Below are positions 29,815 to 40,127 of a stretch of DNA of 64,000 nucleotides, piece after piece. The notes below the pieces were generated by a model, which did no database searches, was not told where the DNA came from, and saw only the letters and a list, made by a program, of their open reading frames with translations. Source of the DNA: Rhabditoides inermis (Eukaryota > Nematoda > Chromadorea > Rhabditida > Rhabditidae). The DNA lies in assembly GCA_963966185.1 (NCBI GenBank), contig CAWZYM010000246.1, positions 62,001 to 126,000 on the forward strand, written 5' to 3'. Numbering within the stretch: position 1 is the stretch's first letter; each line of letters opens with the position of its first letter. The position numbers were made by a program, and so were the translations under genes.

Positions 29815-32337
29815 GAAGGGTAGGAGGGAGGAGGGAGAGAGGGAGAGAGAGAGTTTTCCAGGACAGTGAGATCGCTGCGAACGCGTGGACGGTGGGCCAC
29901 GGTCCTCTAAACGACGAGAAGTTCTACTCTCTCACTGGACAGACCGCCATGCCTGGTGCGTCAATAGGAATAGGAAGAATTGACTTAATAATAATTGTGA
30001 CTATAATTCACATATCACTTACATTATTGTTTATATAATAATAATTGTTTATCCATAAAACAGTCAAGTACTAAATGGGGATATGGAAATGGGTTGGACG
30101 GCCGTGAGTCGAACAGCTCAGTTCCACGATCTCCGCAAGGCTAGACTGCAGCGCGCCCCTCAGAGACACCCAAAGGGTGCTTGTGTGAGACACGCGCTCC
30201 CGGTAGAAAGCAGGCTGGAAGGTGAGAGCAGGGAAAGCCTGCTACGAGACACTACAATCACTGATAGTATTCACGCGATATACTAAAGCCTAGTGGGGTC
30301 GTTAAGTGAGTGAAGCATAAGAAACCTATTTAGGGCAGTTTTGAAATCGTTCTTACTTTGATGGCAAACGGTTGAGCGGTCAAACTTATTCCAATAGTTC
30401 ACCACACGGGCTGATACAAACGTTGGCTCAGAGCCTACGACGGGATAAGTGATTTTGAGTCCGTTAGAATGAAGTGAAGCAGCTCGTGAATCTCGGGGAA
30501 TGAGTGTGAAAGGCATGTGCGGCGTGTTCATATATCCATAAAGATAGCGATGTACAATGCGAATATCATTTAATGCTCTTTCTCCATAGTTTTTGCACAA
30601 AAGCTAAAACACCGCATTGCAGTTTTTAGCCACTCTGTTTTTAATAAGAGAAACGAAACGTCTTGTTGGAAAAGGAGGGAGAAAGAGAAAAACAATACTT
30701 GTTGCTGTCAACATGTCCACGTTGAAGAGGGTGAGTTCGCGGTGGCTCGTTTCGAGACTGGCGGGGCGACTCTTCTCCTCTCTGAGGTGGTGCGATGTGT
30801 CATCGAAGACGCATCCGTCTCATTCCGACTGTGGACCACCGGAAGCGCAAAGCTGCAGGTGAGCGCACGATTCTCACACCTTTCAAGTGTCTTGATGATT
30901 GCTACAGTTACGGAGTACGGAGTTACAGTTATACAGTTCAGCCACATTTATAACGTTATTCAAACATCAGGTCAAAAATCGTCATCAGCGGTATTAGCTC
31001 ACATGTAGGCAGTGGCTCATCGTAACGATGTGGTTATAATGTGTTCTATCCCGCAGGTGTGTCTTGTGGAGGAGTCGTCCCCCTCTCTGCTGGACTGCCA
31101 GGATGCCTCCTCCGGCCCCGTTCTCGTAGACCTTCCCCCCATCGATCGACCTTTCCGAGTCGCCCTCAAGGCACACGCTGACGACCAGGGACTAGTTCTC
31201 GTTGACGACATACGAGTCACGGTGCGTTGCCTTCCCATCTTTGTGCAAACACGGTGTTTCGATTGGTAGATACATTGATAGGCATTCTGAGTAAACCGAG
31301 TATGAAAGATAGAGTGGTATTTTAAGTATAGGTGTTACACTTTCACACGTTCGCTTTTCATTTCGTATACACTGCAGGGTGAGATCTGCCCGTCCATTGT
31401 CCGCCAGTTCTCCTCCAAGTCCTTCCGCCCCGCCGCCGACCAACCCGATCCCAACGTCTGCCACCTCCTCACCTGCGACTTTCACAGGTCAGTTAACGCA
31501 TTTGTTTTCGTGGAGTTTTCAATAGTCATATCTCATATAAGTTATATACCAATACCATCTTTTTTCAGGGGCCATTCGTGTCTCTATGAGAGCAGCCAGG
31601 TGCCGAAAAGCGCGCGACATGAGGTTAGAAAATTATTTAAAGTGTTATAATGATGTGCAAGGTGTTATTAGGAATAATTTTCACTATTCAATTCACTGAA
31701 ACGATCAAACTGTAAAATTCAAAACAAATGCCTATGACAGGAATCGAACCTGTGTCGCCACGGCCACAACGTGGAGTACTAACCACTATACTACATAGGC
31801 CGATAACTCATGCGCATGGTAGCTGAGACAAGCCAGCAGACCAAGAATTGGAACAACGCCATAGAGTAACTATATTTCAAACACGACTTCAGATCCGCAA
31901 CCACCAGTTGCATGCGCGCTTGGACAAATCGCACGCGGTGGCGATTCTCGAGTCCGTGCCGTTCAGACTCAACGCCGTCGCCAGACTACACTTCGACTAT
32001 GAGGTACGTTGTCTGCCATCACTACATCAAATAACTTGACTGCTAAACACGAACACGAATATATGACTCGTTCAGGTGCACGGAGACGCGATTCTGTTCG
32101 TGTGCAACGACTCCGGGAACAAGGAGCTGGAGAGCTGCTTCAAGGTAAGCGCCACACGCCACACAGTACACACTGGCTGTTCAGGTGGAGGGCACATCTG
32201 GGGACGACTACATCGAGCTGCTCCCATCGGACACGAAGGTGTACCTGATAGGCAGGCTGGCGGAGGGAGGCCGACACGGCATACTCGCAGTCAAGTCCCT
32301 CTCACTCACAGATGCACTCGACAATCCCGCATGTTGA
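24983..32337 (+). CDS. Secreted protein with four MAM-like modules
   Basis: About 25 short exons read in frame from a signal peptide (MRDLLPSLLLAACLLHT, 24983-25034) to the TGA at 32335. Four MAM-type modules are recognisable by their opening Cys-aromatic motif: DCNFASPEKCQWKN (about 25893), LNCKNWDKSCRWRNG (27860), ACDFSKRATDCVW (29689) and LTCDFHRGHSCLYE (31467-31590). Each is followed by beta-strand pieces such as FRLAI, VMLDNIIYS, VVIVDDVSYK or LVLVDDIRVT, typical of the MAM jelly-roll. No transmembrane segment follows the last module (ends TDALDNPAC), so the product is probably secreted. MAM modules mediate adhesion and oligomerisation. Introns carry long GA tracts, a tRNA-like foldback (28.1-28.6 kb), a LINE 3' end (30.1-30.6 kb) and a tRNA-His gene (31.7 kb). 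A few small exons may be mis-set. The class is well supported; no orthologue is named. Confidence 0.8.
26150..26197 (+). repeat. (GA)n tract in MAM gene intron
   Basis: A purine tract lies about 25-75 bp after the donor of a MAM-gene exon that ends at 26130. The GA strand is the sense strand. Confidence 0.95.
27070..27290. repeat. Dispersed repeat shared with 47.52-47.66 kb
   Basis: The segment with TGCTGATCGTTTCTGATC, ACTTTCGTTCAAC and later CGTCAGAAATAG recurs at about 47620-47655 and 47977-47988, where a separate inverted-repeat element interrupts it. The copy here sits in an intron of the MAM gene. No coding capacity was seen. Confidence 0.65.
27385..27540 (+). repeat. Long (GA)n tract starting at a splice donor
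   Basis: The intron opens with GTGAGAGATAGAGAGAGG and continues as almost pure GA for about 140 bp, up to the acceptor near 27551. Both strands are open in several frames here because the DNA is a dinucleotide repeat. Confidence 0.95.
28225..28308 (-). pseudogene. tRNA-like sequence (left arm of foldback)
   Basis: The minus strand reads GCCTCTATGGCGCAGTGGTA, an A-box-like start, and GGGTTCGATTCC, a perfect B box. The stem GTGCG-CCGCCAG-CGCAC would place GCC (Gly) in the anticodon position, but position 33 is C instead of U. The variable region is too long (about 17 nt) and the acceptor ends are spaced wrongly. It looks tRNA-derived and perhaps pol III-competent, not a working tRNA. Confidence 0.6.
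28422..28506 (+). pseudogene. tRNA-like sequence (right arm of foldback)
   Basis: The plus strand reads GCCTCAATGGCGCAATGGTA and has a perfect T arm (AAGGG TTCGATT CCCTT). The anticodon-like stem-loop GCGCG-CCGCCAG-CGCGC again gives GCC with C at position 33 and an overlong variable region. It is a diverged inverted copy of the left arm. Confidence 0.6.
29753..29853 (+). repeat. (GA)n tract in MAM gene intron
   Basis: The intron starts GTGAGGAGGGGGGAAGAGAG and remains purine-only for about 100 bp, with the pure GA core at 29768-29812. Confidence 0.95.
30108..30607 (-). mobile_element. LINE 3' end, second copy
   Basis: On the minus strand 30600-30283 encodes the same ORF2 C-terminus as 2099-2347 (shared blocks HMPFTL, PRDSRAASL, SNGLKITY, VVNYWNK, DRSTVC, DPTRL) and stays open for about 105 codons. 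The following 3' untranslated part (30282-30120) matches 2345-2500 closely, including GTGTCTCGTAGCAGGCTTTC and GGGGCGCGCTGCAGTC. The copy is 5'-truncated, lies in an intron of the MAM gene and is antisense to it. It is better preserved than the copy at 0.9-2.5 kb. Confidence 0.9.
31730..31800 (-). tRNA. tRNA-His (GTG)
   Basis: The minus strand folds as a canonical tRNA: acceptor GCCTATG pairs fully with CATAGGC, a D arm with AGTGGTTA, anticodon stem-loop CCACG-TTGTGGC-CGTGG with U33 and anticodon GTG, and T arm ACAGG-TTCGATT-CCTGT. A box (TAGTATAGTGG) and B box (GGTTCGATTCC) are intact. It lies in an intron of the MAM gene, on the opposite strand, and looks functional. Confidence 0.92.
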
Positions 32338-32611
32338 TCGCACGCTTCGTTGACAATAACTATGAACGCAGATCCGCTATTTTCTTTATACTCGCTCAAC
32401 TTTTCCCTATCGCATTTCATCAGCCGCATGTGCAATCAATCGTCGTTGTGTACCCCATTGTTGCATCTCCTGTACAGGTATTGTTGTGTCTTCGCTCGCA
32501 TATTGCATAAATTATTGAGTTTGTAGTCTGTTTCGTGCGGGGTGCAATGATTCACGAAAACAGATAATTTTGTAACACTCATCACCCATCATTTCTCCAT
32601 TTGTTGCCGCG

Positions 32612-32940
32612 ATGGGCGGCTGTTGCTCTTCCCATTCCGGAGAGGCAAAGGTGAGGCATTATGGTACCGGAAGATAGTACCGTGTATCGTATTAAGTCCT
32701 ACCATACTGCTACCTAGGGTGGTGTGTCGCAGGAGGGGAGGAAGGTGAAGAGGAGGGATGAGCCGTCGAGTTCTGCTCCCATGTCTGGCCCCGCCGGATC
32801 TCTCACACTCTCAAAAGAACACGCCGGAAGGTAGCATTTATTGATTTGTTTACTTGTTTGTTATTAGTCATCCAGTTACTCCTCACTCCCGGTTGTAGTT
32901 TGTGGTTTGATCCCACAGCTGGTCATCTCGCTGCAGTGAG
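32612..32940 (+). CDS. Short predicted N-myristoylated protein, unknown
   Basis: An ATG at 32612 begins MGGCCSSHSGEAK, a textbook N-myristoylation start (Gly2) with a palmitoylatable Cys pair, then a GT donor at about 32651. A second exon (about 32718-32830) encodes a basic/Ser-rich part (KVKRRDEPSSSAPMSGPAGS) and ends at a GTAGC donor. A third piece after a TTGTAG acceptor (32898 on) reads SLWFDPTAGHLAAV, with a possible donor GTGAGA after LAA. The 3' end is not resolved. It lies about 1 kb upstream of the first GPx gene, so it could even be an alternative 5' end of that gene. No family recognised. Confidence 0.4.
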
Positions 32941-33136
32941 AGAGAAGTTTGAGATCGATCGATATCACAGTGAGCGGGGAGAGAGTGAGAGAGAGTCTGC
33001 AGGCAATGTTTTGCGTCTGCTGACCCTTCTCATATTTTGTAAACTGTTTGTTCTGCGATGCTACGGCACTACTTTTGCCTTTCTCTTGCACTAGCGGCAT
33101 GGTAAGTATCTTGAGTGTTGTCAGTGTACCAGTGAC

Positions 33137-33628
33137 TAGAGTTTCGTTCGATTTCCGAAACGGTCTTTTCCGAAAAATGAAGATTTCGAAATTTCCGTTT
33201 CGGAAATAACCGAACACTTTTCGGAATTTCCGAACCGAACGACCGTCTGTTCGGGGCGCACCGAAACGGCAATGACCGAACTCGGGCCGCGCCATTTCGG
33301 AAATTCCGAAAAACACATTTGCATGATATTGATGAAATGTAACTCACCGATGGCTCACTCATTCCCCACTATCAACTTGTGAACACGGTCGAGTCAAGCG
33401 AAAATGCCTCCTTCCAGAAATTATTCTAATATTTTTCGGCAATTCCGAAAAGCGCGGCCGAAAGGAACGGCCGCGCCGAACGATTCCGAAACGGTTTCCG
33501 AAACTTCGGTTCGGTCATTGCCGAACAGATCGGATTTCGGGATCGGCCATTTCGGAAATTCCGAAATCGGTCATCATTTGCCGAAATGTCGTTTTTTCGG
33601 TCGTCATTTCGGCAGCCGAACGAAACTA
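33137..33628. mobile_element. hAT-like MITE rich in TTTCGG/CCGAAA motifs
   Basis: A 492-bp element has short terminal inverted repeats (TAGAGTTTCGTTCG at the left, CGAACGAAACTA at the right) and is flanked by the direct repeat TACCAGTGAC (33127-33136 and 33629-33638). TIRs that begin TAG and a TSD of 8-10 bp fit the hAT class. The inside is packed with near-palindromes such as ATTTCGGAAATTCCGAAA on both strands and has no coding capacity. Confidence 0.8.
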
Positions 33629-33740
33629 TACCAGTGACATAACAAACGTATATGACTGGCATGAAACGTACCGTACATGACTGGTATGAAACGTGAACGT
33701 GTTGAGTGTTGCGCACTTGTCGGAGAACGAGGAGCGCGCG

Positions 33741-34227
33741 ATGGCCGAGCACAGGACCATCTACGAGTTCAGTGTGAAGGGAGTCGACGGGGAGGACGTC
33801 AGCCTCGACAAGTACAGGTGGGCAGGCAGGGGGAGGGGCAGACTCGGATAGTCCGTGTTATTTTACGTTTTATCAGTATGGATAGGAACCTGAAAAGTTA
33901 CAATAATGGAGAAATGGAGATAATAGATTTGCAGGGGTCAGGTGGTTGTGATTGTGAACGTGGCTTCGTACTGCGGCCTCACTTCCACCAACTACAAGCA
34001 GCTCAAGGTCATACAGGTAGGTGGACGGAGATCGACCGAGATTGATTAAGTGCTTGTTAGGACAAGTATTTTGACAAGGGACTGCGCGTCGCCGCGTTCC
34101 CCTGCAATCAGTTTGGAGGACAGGTGAATGAAAGAGGGGAAGAGGAATAGAGAGAGAGAGGGGGAGAGAGAGAGAGGGGGGAGGGAGAGGGAGAGGGAGA
34201 GGGAGAGGGAGAAGGAGAAAGAGAGAG

Positions 34228-34271
<44 letters not shown>

Positions 34272-34974
34272 AGAGAGAGGAAGGGAGAGAGAGAGAGAAG
34301 AGTTGTAGGAGCCGGCGTGTGAGTTGGACATCAAGAACTTTGTCCGCGAGAACTTTGACTACGAGCCCGAGCTCTACGGCAAGGTCAGCGTCAACGGAGG
34401 CGAGTCGTTTCATTGTTCTGCTTTCTGTAAACTGTAAGTGGTGACTGCTATGTTGTTCATATTTATGCTGATCGTTGAAAAATGTTGTTTCTAGCCGACA
34501 CGATTCCTCTGTACTCATTCCTAAAAAAGGAGGCCGGCGGGTCTCTCGTCGATGCGATCAAGTGGAACTTCACCAAGTTCCTCGTCGACAGAAAGGGACA
34601 CGTGATCAAGAGGTGAGGAGAGAGAGGAGAGGGGGAGGGGGTGTCAGAAGAAGAGAAAGAGGAAGGAAGGAAGAAGGCGAGAAAGGGAGATGGGAAGAGG
34701 AAAAGAAGAAGTTGCAGTCAGTCTCATAAAAAAACACTACCGAATGACATCCTAGTTGTCATCAGAACCTTCCCGAAGTGCATTCGGAACACTCCAGAGA
34801 GTACTCCCGAACCTTGCTATCTTTTCGAAATACTTTCGAAACGCTTTCGAGGAGACAAGCACCTGAGGAAGGAGAGAGGGAGAGATGGACTGTCTGTCTT
34901 TCAGGTTCTCTCCGACGACGGAGCCCCTGCAGCTAGTGGCAGACATCGAGAAGTGTCTGGCCGAGTCCGCATAG
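33741..34974 (+). CDS. Glutathione peroxidase (cysteine type), copy 1
   Basis: Six exons: 33741-33817, 33935-34016, 34061-34123, 34309-34399, 34495-34612, 34905-34974. The product of about 166 residues matches the short, non-selenium GPx family: [20 protein letters not shown], then [16 protein letters not shown] with the peroxidatic Cys encoded by TGC (33971-33973), [12 protein letters not shown] with the catalytic Gln, and [14 protein letters not shown] with the catalytic Trp/Asn. It reduces hydroperoxides, probably in the cytosol; no signal peptide or organelle signal is seen. Intron 4 begins GC (GCGAGT) instead of GT, while the paralogue downstream has GTGAGC at the same place. Introns 3 and 5 hold GA tracts. 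An AATAAA lies at 35035-35040. The tandem copy follows 420 bp downstream. Confidence 0.93.
34124..34300 (+). repeat. Purine (GA/GGGA) tract in GPx intron 3
   Basis: The intron between GPx exons 3 and 4 starts GTGAATGAAAGAGGGG and consists almost wholly of GA, GGGA and AAGA units up to the acceptor TTGTAG. Confidence 0.95.
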
Positions 34975-35393
34975 GCCTTTCCTCCTGTCCTCCTCGCATA
35001 ACCAATGTTTCTATGGGTACTAGTCAGTCTCGGCAATAAACTATTCCATGCATTGTTCTCTGCTAGGTGCAGTGATAACCGCTCATTTCACCTGATAAGA
35101 GCGAGTGGCCAGTGGCCTTCGCTGTTGTTTGATTCGCTCTTCTCTCACGCATGTTGCAAAGCTCCATTTCTCTATTGTGGTCATCGTTCGTTGTGTGTCT
35201 CTTGCTGTCAGGGTTAGTTATGTTTTGAAAACAGTCATCAGCCCAAATCGAGCTAACTTTGCGAAGTCGTTTTGTGGAAAATGTTTTGAGAGTATCGTGA
35301 AAAAACATTGTCGTGCGTCCTCCGATAATATTATTGAGTGAAACAAAGCAATAGATGACGACTTGTAGCCTTTCCTCACACAAGCCGTCCGGA

Positions 35394-36605
35394 ATGACGA
35401 AGACTATCTACGATTTCACTGTGAAGGATGCGGAGGGAAACGATGTCAGCCTCGAGAAATACAGGTGAACTTATGATATGTTATAGTATACTGTATACTT
35501 TGACGTGTATACCAATGTTCACCGCATTCGGCTTTCTTGCGAGGGTAATTGTTATGTACTCCAGTTTCCAGGGGTCAAGTCGTTGTGATTGTGAATGTGG
35601 CTTCCTACTGCGGACTCACAAACGCCAACTACAAACAGCTCAAGGTTCTTCAGGTGAGTGTTCTCTTCCGATCCAATTCATCGAGAAATGTATCGGTATA
35701 ATCGGTTCACTCCTGCAAAAATTGTATTGATTTAGTTTATGCACTATTGTTTCATCGCACGTTCGACTGTTTCAATTCTCAGCGAGCACATGTCTCATCA
35801 GCTGCCAATGTCTCATCAGCTGATCATCTATTCTTTTTGATTGCAGGACAAGTACCACTCTCAGGGTCTGCGCATCGCAGCTTTTCCCTGCAATCAGTTC
35901 CTCGGACAGGTGTCGTTTCTTCTCATTGTCTTTATTATACGATTACAGTAGGGACGGGCACATGGTGGCAGATTGGGGTGTGAGAGGCGACAGTCTTTCG
36001 CAATGGGGATGTGTCGTTCGAGGGGTCAGCCGATATGTGCGGGGGAGGCCGCGCCGGGCATGCCGCGAGTATCGCACTGATATCGATGTTTCATGCCTTT
36101 TTTCCCAACGGCACAGGTCAACAACCATGTAGTCGAAAAGATAATGCAATAACCTACACACTGAAACGGGACAAGTCATGCTTAATACCCTACTATATGT
36201 GAAACTGTAATCATTACAGTTTCACATATAGGAGCCTTCGTGTGAGCTGGACATCAAGACGTTCGTGCAGGATAAGTTCCACTTTGAGCCTGAGCTGTAC
36301 GCCAAGGTCAACGTCAACGGAGGTGAGCTCACCTTTTTATCTTTTCTCGTTTTCACATCTATGGTTTTTTTTTACAGCTGACACGATTCCCCTTTTTGCT
36401 TTTCTGAAGGAGGAGCAGGGAGGTGCTCTGTTTAACGCAATCAAGTGGAACTTCACCAAGTTCCTCGTCGACAGAAAGGGACGTGTTGTCGCCAGGTATC
36501 AGATAATCTTCGGAGAGATTTTATTCGAACTTCAGGTTTGGACCGACTACGGAGCCGAATGCCATCGCGGAGGACATCGAGAAGTGCCTCTCAGAGACTG
36601 CCTAA
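35394..36605 (+). CDS. Glutathione peroxidase (cysteine type), copy 2
   Basis: Six exons with the same intron positions as copy 1: 35394-35464, 35571-35653, 35848-35910, 36231-36321, 36379-36496, 36536-36605. The protein has [35 protein letters not shown] with a TGC-coded peroxidatic Cys, [12 protein letters not shown] and [14 protein letters not shown], and ends [10 protein letters not shown]. All three catalytic motifs (Cys, Gln, Trp/Asn) are intact. Identical exon structure and close sequence mark a tandem duplication with copy 1. The last exon and downstream DNA recur at 48.39-48.66 kb. The 3' flank holds an inverted-repeat element (36.66-37.25 kb), and the nearest AATAAA lies beyond it near 37286, so the element may be part of the 3' UTR. 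Confidence 0.93.
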
Positions 36606-36657
36606 ATGATGTTTAGTGAATTTCGTGATAGATAATATTATATTACAGATACATACA

Positions 36658-37249
36658 TGTAGTGCATGGTCACGGCGCAACGACGTTGTTTCACGCGCGA
36701 TTTTGTCTCGGCGTGTGGCCGTCATTCCATCACGCCACGCTTTTCCCGAAATCGCGACGCGTGAAATGAACGCGCGGCAAAAGTCTCGAATTCGAGAATC
36801 CCGAAATAACGCCCGTGGTAGTTGGAGAAGTCAGAAAATCCCGAAACAACGCCGCCGCGCGTTCATTCGGGATTGGAGAGATGAAGCGACCGGTGGGCCG
36901 TGATAATTGGAAAATTATGCAATTTGTTTCGATAATGCCACATGATTTGTCTCATTTCTCAACCGTCTCATTTATGAGAAAGGCAATGAGGAGGCCGTGC
37001 ATGGGATGCAGGCGTCTCGAAATGACGCGCGATCCCGAACTAACGCTTTCGCGAATCTCGAATGAGCGGCAGCGTGATATCACGCTTTGCCCGTCAAAAA
37101 TCCCGAAACAACGCGCGCCGGTCAGCGCGCGTGGCATGGGCGTGCAATCACGCCGCTCATTTCTCGCATTTGAGAATCCCGAATCAACGCGCCGCGTTGT
37201 CTCGTCTCGAAATGACGACGCGCGTGATCGCGCGTTGCGCCGTGACCAG
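36658..37249. mobile_element. Inverted-repeat element with 11-bp direct repeats (Mutator-like?)
   Basis: Terminal inverted repeats of about 21 bp (AGTGCATGGTCACGGCGCAA at the left; the complement GTGCCTGGTCACGGCGCAAC at the right) bound a GC-rich core of nearly 600 bp. Both sides are flanked by TACATACATGT, a candidate 11-bp target-site duplication. The core repeats CCCGAAACAACGC-like words in several registers and has no domain I recognise. Length of TSD fits Mutator-like elements, but the flank is low in complexity. Confidence 0.65.
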
Positions 37250-37826
37250 GCACTACATACATGTGTTTCCATCATCAACACCATGAATAAATGAATATTT
37301 TTGGTGGTTTGAAAACATATACTTCTGCGCTTAGCGACGTCACTTTTTTTCAAAAATCCTGCTCGAAATTAATCGCGCGCGAATCTATGATTTTTGAGGC
37401 TTCCCCCCTACAGTATACCCTGTACAATAAATACCCATATAGAGCGCAGCTTTATCCTGATATTCAGGGATTTGAATGTTTGTGTTATTAGTAGTGTTTT
37501 ATTTTATTATGTGATGTCATTATCATTTCGTGCAGTCATGATTCGTTTTATTTATAACTTTCATAGTGCATTTGTATCAGATCATTTCTCATTTACCGCA
37601 GACGAGTATATTTTTCTTATTATGATAGTATACATGTACGTTTCATTAGTCTGTGTTCTGCTCACTATCCGTGCTGTTTTATTATAATTGTGTTTCATAG
37701 CTGATCTTTCGATTATTGTTATTGTTATATGTGAGTCATGTTATCGATTTAGCCTGAAATGCCTGAGATAAGCTGTTGTCTTTTGGCAACAACGGTGTTC
37801 GAGGCCTCCCCGTGACGTGATGATGC

Positions 37827-38343
37827 TCTTCCCCGCCTCATCCTTCTTCAAGTGAGTTTGTTGTATTATTTTGTTAACCGTTCTGAAATCATTCTTTCGG
37901 GATATTGGTTTTTGCAACGAAGATGGATATAAGACTAAGAGAACTTCAACGGAAACACCCTGACGAGGGTTAGTAGAGATGAAAGTCCATGAGACCATTA
38001 CATGGTTTAATAACGATCGATAGATGTGCTGCAAGAGGTGAACGGTTCGCACTGTTTTCTAACCTTATCTTAATTGTAGGTGGCTACTCGCGACGTCGCT
38101 GTTTGACCATCTGCGCGTCATCCCGCAGGAAGCAGAGCTGAGCTTCAGGACATGTGTGCGCGCTACATGATCTCCTTCTACACCGGGAAGAACAATTTAT
38201 CGGTAGGTTGCTCGGTTGTGGCGAATTGGATTGTTTTCTGCAGGGGCACCCGTGATTGACGACGATCTTGGCCTTGATGAGAACTACTGGACAACGCACT
38301 CGGTCATCTTCAAGGCAGAGGGAGAAGAAGCCTATGAGTTGGT
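37827..38343 (+). pseudogene. Unrecognised exon-like pieces, possible gene fragment
   Basis: Three exon-like segments with fair splice signals: MMLFPASSFFK followed by GTGAGT (about 37819-37851), RAELQDMCARYMISFYTGKN after CCGCAG (38133-38200, donor GTAGGT) and a segment after CTGCAG (38242-38341) that reads APVIDDDLGLDENYWTTHSV and ends at GTATGC. I find neither a good start nor an end, and the joins are uncertain. It could be a broken gene or part of a short, poorly conserved gene. Confidence 0.3.
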
Positions 38344-38525
38344 ATGCGATCATTGTCCGCACTTATCGTTTTAACGAGTGAATACATATGATACGCGTTT
38401 ATTGATTGTTTGCATATTGAATAAAAGAGCACAGATTCAGAGGTATAAAACGTCGAGTAGCATTGAGTAATACAGTGATATGATATAGAGTTAAAAAGTG
38501 AAAATAATGGGAGACATTAGCGTAT

Positions 38526-40072
38526 TTACATTTTACGGGCCTTGGTGTTCATCTTGTGATTGTTGTAGCGAGTAAAAATCTTCAGGGTGTTAGCGAAATT
38601 GTCAATGGTCATGAATTGGATGTGTGTTTTGAACTTGGTGAGGATGGCGTTCACCTGCTCTGCTGCTTGCGAGTTGAATCCATGGTGGGGAAAGTTGGAC
38701 AGTTTCATGCTCTCGGGGCAGTCACGATGGTTCGTGGAGTGCAAGCTGAAATGATCAAATCTTTCTGAGAAGAAGAAAGAAGTGACTTGCCTGTCGATGC
38801 GCATGGTGACATTCTTGAAAAAATCTGGCTCTCGAGACATACAGTACTGGTAGTGGTGGCAGTTGTTGTCGTACAGCACAGTCTTCGGAAGATTGTGGGT
38901 GTCAAAGTGGGTGTAGAGCAGTTGGAAGAGTTGTCGCGGCGACTCCCCTATAGACATTGATTTAGTGAATGTAAAACATATTGAATGTATTCTATGTTAC
39001 ATAACATTATTCTTCGCTGTAATTACCTCGACGCATGATATGCACCGTGTAGATGACGCGGTGGGGACAAAGCACGGTGATAATCCCAGGCGACAAAGCG
39101 TGATGCTTCTCTGTAAATATAATGATCTATATTTGTACACATAATGCGTTTTCAATTCTTACTTTGCACTTTTTCAGAGCAGTCGTGGGACGGGCGATCG
39201 CTGTCGTGTTCGTACCTCCCGACCTGCAAGCAGGTATGCCAATTTCACTTGTTCCTCTTTTATTTTCTTTCTTTCAAATCAACCTTTCGAATGAGGGGCC
39301 AGCAGGTGGTGAAAGTGAAATGATCGTCTTCGAAGTCCTTCGCAGCGTCGAGCTGGTGTCCAAGGGTCTCCCTAGTCTTGGTGAATGCTTCTTTGACTAG
39401 TTGAAGCACCTCTTTCAACCCCTGTTGGATTCCATCCTCATTGCGGATAGCAAGAATAGCTTGGTGCAGGTATGGGTCCGTGTTGTGAAAGTTGTCGCAC
39501 ATCTGCCAGTTGCTGACGTCTGCCCACGGGTCTCCTCCGTTGATGATGAAGTCGACGAATGGGAAAGCTGCCTCGCCTCCGGCAAGTACTGCTCCTGCTG
39601 CGGTTCCTACTGCGATTTCGCCAATCAGATGACGGTATTGCGGCTTGCAGAACCCTTGGTCATCTCGCGACTCGACCAGTAGCTGGCGAACAGACTCGGG
39701 GAAGGCTGCGATCTGCTCGTCCGTCAGATTCTTCTTGTCTCCAGAGCGAGACCGGTAGTCTCGTAGCAGCGTGCGTAGCGATCGTTCACGGATGAACAGC
39801 AGCTCGCACGGGCGACGCATCGACAGCTCCTTAATCAATAACATTAAAAAAACTCTCATGTCGTTTATTATTTGTTTTCACGTCTATCAACTTTTTCAGA
39901 ACTCTACTACTTCGCGCGCGCCTCTCACACGTTCACGTGCGCGTCTCTTTCGTCGCCGCAAGGAACTGGTGAGCACGGTGAGGGAGCGGGGATGGGAGTT
40001 TAGAGAGAGGGAGGGTGAGAAAGAGTGTGTGTATGTATCTAAGCATGCGTGAGAGTGTGAGTGTGTGTGTGA

Positions 40073-40127
<55 letters not shown>

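Noticed and set aside
33971..33973. Selenocysteine in the glutathione peroxidases
   Set aside because: Both copies encode Cys by TGC at the peroxidatic site, and there is no in-frame TGA, so no Sec insertion is needed.
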